Made by a program: the position numbers and the translations under genes. Below, one piece after another: positions 4,648 through 9,573 of a stretch of DNA of 9,573 nt. The stretch's first letter is position 1. Each line of letters opens with the position of its first letter. Source of the stretch: Chloroflexota bacterium (GTDB taxonomy: Bacteria > Chloroflexota > UBA6077 > FW602-bin22 > JACPQP01); NCBI GenBank assembly GCA_016190465.1, contig JACPQP010000316.1, positions 1-9,573 of the forward strand, in the 5' to 3' direction. The notes under the pieces were generated by a model. The model was not told the DNA's origin, made no database searches, and saw only the letters and a program-made list of their open reading frames with translations.

Positions 4648-5123
4648 CACTCCTCCTCACCCCCCGCCTCTTCGGCCGTCTCGGCCCCGCCCTCGCCCGT
4701 GGCCGGGCCGGCCACCTGCTCCCGAATGACGAACTTCGTCGCAATCGGGAGCTTGTGGCCGGCCAGACGCATCGCCTCGCGAGCCACTTCCTCGCTCACC
4801 CCACCCATCTCAAACATGACTCGCCCTGGCTTGACGACAGCTACCCAGTGCTCGGGTGCACCCTTGCCGCTTCCCATCCGGGTCTCGGCCGGCTTGGCGG
4901 TCACCGGCTTGTCCGGGAAGATGCGGATCCAGATGTTCCCCCCGCGCTTGGTGTGGTGCGTCAACGCCCGGCGAGCGGCCTCGATCTGTCGGCTATCAAT
5001 CCAGGCCGGTTCGAGCGCCACCAGGCCATACTCACCAAACGTGATCTCGGTGCCGCCTTTTGCCGGGCCCTGGCGCCGGCCGCGATGGGCCTTCCGATAC
5101 TTCACCCGCTTGGGCATCAACAT
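4647..5123 (-). CDS. rplP: 50S ribosomal protein L16 with acidic C-terminal extension
   Basis: L16 helps to organise the tRNA A site on the 50S subunit. Its core is strongly conserved: MPKRVKYRKAHRGR, GGTEITFGEYGLVALEPAW, the IFPDKPVTAKPAETRMGSGK region (68-87) and VVKPGRVMFEMGGV. Arg82 in ETRMG matches the arginine hydroxylated in E. coli L16. The usual protein ends near residue 135; here a further 23 residues (136-158) are rich in Gly, Ala and Glu and end GGEEE. Two starts are possible: ATG at 5121-5123 (MLMPKR) and ATG at 5115-5117 (MPKR). I chose the first because GAGGAG lies 8 bp before it and 14 bp before the second. The stop TGA overlaps the rpmC ATG by one base. Confidence 0.97.
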   Translation of the reverse strand: MLMPKRVKYRKAHRGRRQGPAKGGTEITFGEYGLVALEPAWIDSRQIEAARRALTHHTKRGGNIWIRIFPDKPVTAKPAETRMGSGKGAPEHWVAVVKPGRVMFEMGGVSEEVAREAMRLAGHKLPIATKFVIREQVAGPATGEGGAETAEEAGGEEE

Positions 5124-5175
5124 AACCCGTTCTCCTCGCTCCTGGCTCCTGAAGGCGTTCGATCAGGGCGTTCGA
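5124..5175. other. rpsC-rplP spacer made of short tandem repeats
   Basis: This 52-bp spacer and its left border contain a perfect 13-bp duplication, GGCGTTCGATCAG at 5154-5166 and 5167-5179, the second copy carrying the rpsC stop codon. Next to it, on the minus strand, AGGAG occurs three times exactly 7 bases apart (at 5146-5150, 5139-5143 and 5132-5136). The last of these is part of the ribosome binding site of rplP. Confidence 0.85.
5132..5137 (-). promoter_or_regulatory. Ribosome binding site of rplP
   Basis: GAGGAG on the minus strand lies 8 bp before the ATG at 5121-5123, and decides for that start over the ATG two codons later. Two further AGGAG copies lie 7 and 14 bases upstream. Confidence 0.75.
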
Positions 5176-5859
5176 TCAGGCCGGTGCGGCTTCAACGGGC
5201 TTCTCCTGCCGCTGCGGGGGCGGCTGGCGCGCCGCGGGGAGAACGTCGCCCCGGTAGATCCAGACCTTGACGCCGATCAGTCCGTAAGTCGTCAGCGCCT
5301 CGGCCGTGCCATACTCGATGTCGGCTCGCAACGTGTGGAGCGGGACCTTGCCCGATACCTCGCGATCACGCCGCGACATTTCGGCTCCGCCGAGCCGCCC
5401 GGCCACGACGACCTTGATCCCCTTCGCCCCGCGTTGCATCGCCCGCTGCACTGCCTGCTTAACCGCCCGTTTGTAGGCGACGCGTCGCTGGATCTGCTCG
5501 GCGATACTCCGGGCAACGAGATGGGCATCAACCTCCGGCTGCCGGATCTCCTGGATGTTGACGCGTACCTTCTTGCTGGTCATGTGCTCCAGGTATCGAC
5601 GGAGCTCCTCGACCTTGGCACCACTTTTCCCGATGACGATCCCCGGCTTGGCGGTGTGAATGGTCACCGTGAGTTGGTTGGCCGATCGCTCGATCTCGAT
5701 GCGCGTCACTCCGGCATCGCGCAGACGCCGGTTGATCTCGCCCCGCAGCCGCAGATCTTCGTGGAGCAGTCGCGTATACTCCTTCTCGGCGTACCACTTG
5801 GCTTCCCAGCTTTTGATGATGCCGAGCCGAAACCCGATTGGATGAACCTTATGTCCCAC
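5176..5859 (-). CDS. rpsC: 30S ribosomal protein S3
   Basis: S3 forms part of the mRNA entry tunnel of the 30S head and has helicase-related function there. The start is GTG at 5857-5859, directly after the rplV TAA stop (TAAGTG), and gives (M)GHKVHPIGFRLG, the invariant S3 N-terminus. A type II KH domain is present, with the loop GIVIGKSG at about residues 73-80. The C-terminal domain carries KGIKVVVAGRLGGAEMSR (about 147-163) and the closing motif YGLIGVKVWIYRGD. A short Pro/Gln/Ala-rich tail follows (about 209-227). The stop codon lies inside the second copy of a 13-bp tandem repeat. The length of 227 is normal. Confidence 0.98.
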   Translation of the reverse strand: MGHKVHPIGFRLGIIKSWEAKWYAEKEYTRLLHEDLRLRGEINRRLRDAGVTRIEIERSANQLTVTIHTAKPGIVIGKSGAKVEELRRYLEHMTSKKVRVNIQEIRQPEVDAHLVARSIAEQIQRRVAYKRAVKQAVQRAMQRGAKGIKVVVAGRLGGAEMSRRDREVSGKVPLHTLRADIEYGTAEALTTYGLIGVKVWIYRGDVLPAARQPPPQRQEKPVEAAPA

Positions 5860-6222
5860 TTACGCCTCCTCCTTCACCTCGAGCCCCGGCTGGGCGTCGC
5901 TCACGATCGCCGTGATGTGGCTCGACCGCTTGAGCAGTGGACTCGCCCGACCGTGAGCTCGAGCCCGGAATCGCTTCAGCGTTCGCCCCTCGTCGGCATA
6001 GATTCGGGCAACGTACAGGTCGTCCGGCTCGAGTCCATAGTTGTTCTCGGCGTTGGCTGCAGCCGAGCGAATGACCTTGCTCACCTCGACGGCGGCCCGC
6101 TGCGGCATGAAGCGGAGTGCGGCCACCGCCTCGCCGACCCGCTTCCCGCGCACCGCATCCACGACGAGCCGCACCTTGCGCGGAGAGATGCGGATATCCC
6201 TCGCCACTGCGCGTACTTCCAT
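5860..6222 (-). CDS. rplV: 50S ribosomal protein L22
   Basis: L22 contributes a long beta-hairpin to the wall of the peptide exit tunnel, close to the macrolide site. The 120-residue product opens with VRAVARDIRISPRKVRLVVD and has the RSAAANAENNYG helix. The tunnel hairpin at about residues 78-104 reads EGRTLKRFRARAHGRASPLL and then KRSSHITAIV. No deletion is seen in the hairpin positions where macrolide resistance mutations arise in E. coli. The start is ATG with GGAGGAG upstream. The last codons, which encode KEEA, spell AAGGAGG in DNA and so supply the ribosome binding site of rpsC, whose GTG follows the TAA stop with no gap. Confidence 0.98.
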   Translation of the reverse strand: MEVRAVARDIRISPRKVRLVVDAVRGKRVGEAVAALRFMPQRAAVEVSKVIRSAAANAENNYGLEPDDLYVARIYADEGRTLKRFRARAHGRASPLLKRSSHITAIVSDAQPGLEVKEEA

Positions 6223-6240
6223 CGTTGCTCCTCCGCGCCC

Positions 6241-6531
6241 CTATTTCTTCACAGCCGTAGTTCGTTCGGCGCTCCGCCCTGCGTGCCCCCGGAAATGGCG
6301 GGTCGGGGCGAACTCCCCGAGCTTGTGCCCGACCATATTCTCCGTGATGTAGATCGGCACGTGGCGACGTCCATCGTACACCGCGATGGTGTGGCTCACC
6401 ATCTGCGGGAAGATGGTCGAATCCCGCGACCACGTCTTGATGACTCGTTTGTCGCCGGTCCGATTCAGCACCTCAACCTTGCGCAGCAGGCTGACGTCAA
6501 CATAGGGCCCCTTTTTCAGCGATCGCGCCAC
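6241..6531 (-). CDS. rpsS: 30S ribosomal protein S19
   Basis: S19 is in the 30S head, forms a pair with S13 and contacts 23S rRNA across the subunit bridge. I place the start at GTG 6529-6531, giving 96 residues that begin (M)ARSLKKGPYVD, the family's standard N-terminus. A longer in-frame reading upstream overlaps the end of rplB and has no family support. AGGAGG lies 6 bp upstream of the GTG. Conserved segments are KTWSRDSTIFPQMV, VYDGRRHVPI, and the signature around HKLGEFAPTRHFRGH. The gap to rplB is 32 bp and the gap to rplV is 18 bp. The short basic C-terminus TTAVKK is ordinary. Confidence 0.96.
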   Translation of the reverse strand: MARSLKKGPYVDVSLLRKVEVLNRTGDKRVIKTWSRDSTIFPQMVSHTIAVYDGRRHVPIYITENMVGHKLGEFAPTRHFRGHAGRSAERTTAVKK

Positions 6532-6537
6532 CCTCTG

Positions 6538-6543
6538 CCTCCT
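6538..6543 (-). promoter_or_regulatory. Ribosome binding site of rpsS
   Basis: AGGAGG on the minus strand lies 6 bp before the GTG at 6529-6531. It decides for GTG as the rpsS start, in agreement with the conserved S19 N-terminus. Confidence 0.85.
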
Positions 6544-6563
6544 CGCGTTCGTTTCATTCGCTA

Positions 6564-7391
6564 TTACTTCCGTCTTCGAACGATGAACCGGTCGCTCGGC
6601 TTCCCGGTCTTGCGCGTTCGGTAGCCATGGGCGGGCTTGCCCCACGGTGTCTTTGGCCCGGGCAGACCGACCGGCGCCTTGCCCTCACCGCCGCCATGGG
6701 GATGATCGCGCGGGGTCATCGCTGAGCCCCGCACGGTCGGTCGCAAACCGCGATGGCGGTTGCGTCCAGCCTTACCCAGGCTGATGTTCTCGTGCTCGAC
6801 ATTGCCGACCTGTCCGATCGTGGCCATACAGCGGGCATGAACCCGCCGCAGTTCTCCCGATGGCAGACGGAGGAGCGCATAGTCGCCCTCCTTCGCCATC
6901 AACTGCGCGCCGGTGCCCGCGCTACGGACGATCTGCCCACCCCGGCCGGGGATGAGCTCGACGTTGTGGACCGTCGTGCCGACCGGAATGTTCACCAGCG
7001 GCAGCGCACTGCCGACGCGGACCTCGGCCCCGGGCCCGGCGGAGACCGTGTCGCCCACGGCCAGGCCGAGCGGTCCGAGGATGTAGCGCTTCTCACCGTC
7101 GGCGTACTGGATGAGTGCGATCCGCGCCGACCGGTTCGGGTCGTACTCGATCCCCACAACCGTTCCGGGCACGCCGACTTTGTCACGCTTGAAGTCGATG
7201 ATGCGATACTTACGCTTGCTCCCACCGCCGCGATGACGGACCGTGATCCGCCCCTGATCGTTTCGTCCGGCACGCTGGGTGAGCGGAGCTAGCAGCGACT
7301 TCTCGGGCTTCGTCTTGGTGATCTCGTCAAAGGTGTATCCCGACATGCCCCGGCGACCGGGCGAGGTCGGCTTGAACTTCTTTATTGGCAT
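6564..7391 (-). CDS. rplB: 50S ribosomal protein L2
   Basis: L2 is a primary 23S rRNA binding protein needed for subunit association and peptidyl-transferase activity. At 275 residues it has the usual length (273 in E. coli). The N-terminal part carries KFKPTSPGRRGMSG; the OB-fold RNA-binding region has HRGGGSKRKYRIIDFKRD (about 53-70) and GIEYDPNRSARIALI; the SH3-like domain has the VHNVELIPGRGGQ segment. The C-terminal signature MTPRDHPHGGGEGKAP (about 225-240) keeps the conserved His implicated in function in E. coli L2. The start is ATG with GAGGGA, whose first bases overlap the rplW stop (7-bp gap). The gene ends in two consecutive in-frame stops, TAA then TAG. Confidence 0.98.
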   Translation of the reverse strand: MPIKKFKPTSPGRRGMSGYTFDEITKTKPEKSLLAPLTQRAGRNDQGRITVRHRGGGSKRKYRIIDFKRDKVGVPGTVVGIEYDPNRSARIALIQYADGEKRYILGPLGLAVGDTVSAGPGAEVRVGSALPLVNIPVGTTVHNVELIPGRGGQIVRSAGTGAQLMAKEGDYALLRLPSGELRRVHARCMATIGQVGNVEHENISLGKAGRNRHRGLRPTVRGSAMTPRDHPHGGGEGKAPVGLPGPKTPWGKPAHGYRTRKTGKPSDRFIVRRRK

Positions 7392-7398
7392 TATTCCC

Positions 7399-7680
7399 TC
7401 AGCTCCCGAATAGCTCGATCCGCTGGCCGGCCTTCACGGTGACGATGGCCTTTCGCCAGGGCGAGGTCATCCCCCGGCTACGCCCGACCCGGCGCATCTT
7501 GCCTGGCACGGTGACCACATTGACCGAAGTGACGTCCACTTTGAAGATCTGCTCGACGGCCTGTCGAATCAGGGGCTTGTTGGCCCGTCGGTCGATCTCG
7601 AACGTGTACTTGTTGAGACCGTTCAGCGCCGTGTTTTTCTCGGTAATGATTGGTCGTCGAAGCACTTCGTAAATATGCAT
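7399..7680 (-). CDS. rplW: 50S ribosomal protein L23
   Basis: L23 sits at the tunnel exit and is the docking site for trigger factor and signal recognition particle in well-studied bacteria. The 93-residue length is normal. Signature segments are VLRRPIITEKNTAL near the N-terminus, NKYTFEIDRRANKPLIRQAVE at residues about 23-43, FKVDVTSVNVV, and the basic loop GKMRRVGRSRG. The start is ATG, 9 bp after the rplD stop. The binding site is AGGAG formed across the rplD stop codon (TAG GAG), which favours coupling of L23 synthesis to L4 translation. Nothing unusual was seen. Confidence 0.98.
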   Translation of the reverse strand: MHIYEVLRRPIITEKNTALNGLNKYTFEIDRRANKPLIRQAVEQIFKVDVTSVNVVTVPGKMRRVGRSRGMTSPWRKAIVTVKAGQRIELFGS

Positions 7681-7689
7681 GGCCGTCTC

Positions 7690-8463
7690 CTACTCACCCT
7701 CTGGCTCGGCCGGAGTCTCTTCCGTCGGCACCTTGGCCACCGTCGTCGCACCGACCGTCTCTGGCTCGGTCGCCCCCTCAGGCGCCGCTTCGCTCGTGGC
7801 GGTCTCCTCGGCCAACCCTTCGGCCGCCGATTCATCGGCCACGCTACCCAGCCATTGCTCGATCTGTCGGACGGCGGCAACGGGCATCACCAGGTACTCG
7901 TACCGCATCAGGTCGACGACGTTGAGCGTATCTGCCAGCATCGTCACCGTGCGCGGGATGTTCCGGACCGACAGCACGACGTTCGGGTCGAGATCAGGAA
8001 TCGCCAGGAGCGCGCTGCCGCCCACGTTGAGTCGCTCCAGCAGCGCCACCGCGTCCTTCGTACGCGGCTGGCCGAACGTGAGACGGTCGAGCAGCACGAG
8101 CCGGCCCTCGGCCGCCTTTGCCGAGAGAACGCAGCGGAGTGCTAACCGGCGCATCTTGCGGGGGATCGCCTGCGTGTAGCTGCGAGGGTGCGGCCCGAAG
8201 ACGATGCCGCCCCCCCGCCAGTGGGGCGCCCGCGTCGACCCCTGTCGTGCGCGACCGGTCCCCTTCTGGCGCCACGGCTTCCGGCCACCCCCTTCGACCT
8301 CGCCCCGGCGCTTGGTACTGGCCGTGCCAACTCGCCGATTCGCCAGGTGCGCGACGACGACCTGGTGCACCAGGGCCCGATTCATCGGGACGCCGAAGAC
8401 GGCATCGCTGAGAGCTGTCTCGCCGACCACCTCGCCGGCATCGTTGTAGATCTGTGCGTGCAC
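7690..8463 (-). CDS. rplD: 50S ribosomal protein L4 with acidic C-terminal extension
   Basis: L4 binds 23S rRNA and its extended loop lines the nascent-peptide tunnel; in E. coli it also represses the S10 operon. The loop is clear at about residues 50-100: EGGGRKPWRQKGTGRARQG and GGGIVFGPHPRSY. The globular core ends near residue 206 (IEQWLG). After it comes a 51-residue tail (207-257) rich in Glu, Ala, Thr and Pro and almost free of hydrophobic clusters, ending AEPEGE, which makes the protein 257 residues against about 200-210 usually. The start is GTG at 8461-8463, matching the conserved N-terminus, with AGAGGAGA overlapping the rplC stop. The tail is probably disordered (inference). L4-mediated autoregulation cannot be judged from this window. 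Confidence 0.97.
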   Translation of the reverse strand: MHAQIYNDAGEVVGETALSDAVFGVPMNRALVHQVVVAHLANRRVGTASTKRRGEVEGGGRKPWRQKGTGRARQGSTRAPHWRGGGIVFGPHPRSYTQAIPRKMRRLALRCVLSAKAAEGRLVLLDRLTFGQPRTKDAVALLERLNVGGSALLAIPDLDPNVVLSVRNIPRTVTMLADTLNVVDLMRYEYLVMPVAAVRQIEQWLGSVADESAAEGLAEETATSEAAPEGATEPETVGATTVAKVPTEETPAEPEGE

Positions 8464-8479
8464 GTTGTTCTGGTCTCCT

Positions 8480-9094
8480 CTAGTGGGCCTTGCGGATCAT
8501 CAGCAGGCCATTGCGCGGACCGGGCACCGCACCCTCGATGAGCAGCAGGTTGCGCTCGGGCTCGGCGCGCACGACGCGCAGGTTCTTCACCGTGACTCGC
8601 CGGCCACCCATCCGCCCGGCCATACGCTGCCCCTTGAGCACCCGTCCCGGCGTCGTGGTGGCGCCGATCGAGCCGGGTGCGCGATGGCGATCCGACTGGC
8701 CGTGGGTGCGTGGGCCACCCCGGAAGTGATGGCGCTTGACGCCACCGGCGAATCCCTTCCCCTTCGAGGTCCCAACCACGTCGATCAGTTCACCTGGCGC
8801 GAAGATGCTGACATCGATCTTCTGCCCGACCATTAAGCCTTCGGTTGCGTCGATGGGGAACTCGCGCAGGTGTCGCAGTCCAGGCAGATCCTTCAAGTGC
8901 CCCCGCTCCGGCTTGTTCAGCTTGCGCGTCTCCCCGAAGCCAAGCTGGACCGCCTGGTAGCCATCGCGCTCGGGCGTTCGAATCTGCGTGACGACGCAGG
9001 GACCCGCCGCGACCACCGTCACCGGGATGCTTGTGCCATCGGGGTTGAACACCTGGGTCATCCCGATCTTCTGGCCCAGAATCCCATTCAACAT
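8480..9094 (-). CDS. rplC: 50S ribosomal protein L3
   Basis: L3 is an early-assembly 50S protein whose long loop reaches toward the peptidyl-transferase centre. The 204-residue product starts MLNGILGQKIGMTQVF, the standard L3 start. The reading frame stays open for 12 more codons into the end of rpsJ, but family conservation fixes the start at 9094. The central loop (about residues 115-160) carries TSKGKGFAGGVKRHHF, HRAPGSIG and KGQRMAGRMG, all typical. At the place where E. coli L3 has its methylated glutamine (GSIGQNQTPG), this protein has GSIGATTTPG, so that glutamine modification is not expected; this last point is inference from the known E. coli motif. The ribosome binding site (AGGAAG) is weak and lies just after the rpsJ stop. 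Confidence 0.98.
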   Translation of the reverse strand: MLNGILGQKIGMTQVFNPDGTSIPVTVVAAGPCVVTQIRTPERDGYQAVQLGFGETRKLNKPERGHLKDLPGLRHLREFPIDATEGLMVGQKIDVSIFAPGELIDVVGTSKGKGFAGGVKRHHFRGGPRTHGQSDRHRAPGSIGATTTPGRVLKGQRMAGRMGGRRVTVKNLRVVRAEPERNLLLIEGAVPGPRNGLLMIRKAH

Positions 9095-9104
9095 GGTGTA
9101 CTTC

Positions 9105-9413
9105 CTACAGCTTGATCTCGATGTCCACACCGGCGGGCAGACTCAGCCCCATGAGCGCGTTTACCGTCCGCGGCGTCGGCTCAATGATGTCGATCAGACG
9201 CTTGTGAGTCCGAATCTCGAACTGCTCACGGGCGTCCTTTTCGATGAACGGCGACCGCATGACGGTATATTTCTCGATTCGCGTTGGCAGGGGCACGGGG
9301 CCAGCAACCTTCGCCCCCATGCGCTCGGCCGTGTCGACAATCTGCGCCGCCGACTGATCGAGGATCTTGTGATCGTAAGCCTTCAGTCGAATCCGAATGC
9401 GTTGTTTTGGCAT
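9105..9413 (-). CDS. rpsJ: 30S ribosomal protein S10
   Basis: This 102-residue protein is a normal-length S10, a component of the 30S head. In Escherichia coli the same protein (NusE) also joins transcription antitermination complexes. The N-terminus MPKQRIRIRLKAYDH and the stretch around residues 35-60, with AGPVPLPTRIEKYTV and RSPFIEKDAREQFE, are typical, as is HKRLIDI with the closing VDIEIKL. It starts at ATG with an AGGAT ribosome binding site inside the 18-bp gap after tuf, and ends 10 bp before rplC. It is the first gene of the S10 operon. No long leader that could hold an L4-type regulatory structure is present, because tuf lies directly upstream. Confidence 0.98.
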   Translation of the reverse strand: MPKQRIRIRLKAYDHKILDQSAAQIVDTAERMGAKVAGPVPLPTRIEKYTVMRSPFIEKDAREQFEIRTHKRLIDIIEPTPRTVNALMGLSLPAGVDIEIKL

Positions 9414-9431
9414 CAGCGTATCCTGTACTCG

Positions 9432-9573
9432 TTACTCGATGATCTTGGTGACGACGCCGGCCCCGACCGTGTGGCCACCCTCCCGAATCGCAAACCGCAG
9501 CCCTTCCTCCAACGCGATCGGCACGATCAGCTTGACCGTCATCCGCAGGTTGTCCCCGGGCATCACCATCTCC
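9432..9573 (-). CDS. tuf: Elongation factor Tu, C-terminal end (partial)
   Basis: Only the last 46 codons are inside the window; the gene runs off the right edge. EF-Tu is the cytoplasmic GTPase that carries aminoacyl-tRNA to the ribosomal A site. The visible part is the end of beta-barrel domain 3: it begins with EMVMPGDN, continues through LEEGLRFAIREGG and TVGAGVV, and ends TKIIE followed by TAA. These are hallmark EF-Tu C-terminal motifs. A His stands in GGHTVGAG where many bacteria have Arg or Lys; this is seen in the sequence and its importance is unknown. The gene sits 18 bp upstream of rpsJ, the usual str-to-S10 junction, so it is probably co-transcribed with the ribosomal genes. The GTPase domain is outside the window and cannot be checked. 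Confidence 0.97.
   Translation of the reverse strand, partial: EMVMPGDNLRMTVKLIVPIALEEGLRFAIREGGHTVGAGVVTKIIE

Noticed and set aside
4699..6624. A 641-codon plus-strand open reading frame opposite rplP, rpsC, rplV and rpsS
   Set aside because: It is the mirror of four clearly conserved ribosomal genes in GC-rich DNA with few stop triplets; its translation shows no family resemblance and no convincing start signal.

Overview
The window is a single unidirectional ribosomal-protein gene cluster, read entirely from the minus strand (transcription runs from position 9573 toward position 1). It holds the 3' end of tuf (EF-Tu), then 19 complete genes: rpsJ-rplC-rplD-rplW-rplB-rpsS-rplV-rpsC-rplP-rpmC-rpsQ (S10 operon), followed without a break by rplN-rplX-rplE-rpsN-rpsH-rplF-rplR-rpsE (spc operon). 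The order is the widely conserved bacterial order and no gene is missing. rpmD, rplO and secY would be expected beyond position 1.

The DNA is GC-rich. Six of the 19 complete genes appear to start with GTG or TTG. S14 is the short zinc-ribbon form (61 residues, four Cys) and L24 also carries a four-Cys zinc ribbon. The proteins look typical of a GC-rich, thermophile-like bacterium. Chloroflexota (Thermomicrobia or relatives) is my best guess from the general look of L16, L2, L4 and S5, but this is an impression and no comparison was run.

Region by region: 9432-9573 is the EF-Tu C-terminus. 5860-9413 is a tightly packed block (S10, L3, L4, L23, L2, S19, L22) with gaps of 7-32 bp. 4447-5859 holds S3, L16 and L29, with a spacer before L16 made of short tandem repeats. 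4187-4446 is the largest gap (260 bp) and is filled almost exactly by three 81-bp tandem repeat units. 2564-4186 holds S17, L14, L24 and L5, with a GC-rich hairpin repeat between S17 and L14. 2472-2563 carries a 50-bp near-perfect palindrome between L5 and S14. 24-2471 holds S14, S8, L6, L18 and S5, and S5 ends in an unusual 66-residue Pro/Gly/Arg tail.

All gene products assemble into the 30S or 50S ribosomal subunit, apart from EF-Tu, which delivers aminoacyl-tRNA. Many genes are probably translationally coupled: the stop codon touches or overlaps the next start at rplV/rpsC, rplP/rpmC and rplN/rplX, with ribosome binding sites written into the last codons of the upstream gene. No promoter or canonical terminator was recognised inside the window. 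I see no new enzymatic or defence system here. What is unusual is the set of unrelated intergenic repeats inside an essential, highly expressed operon and the low-complexity C-terminal tails on S5, L4 and L16.
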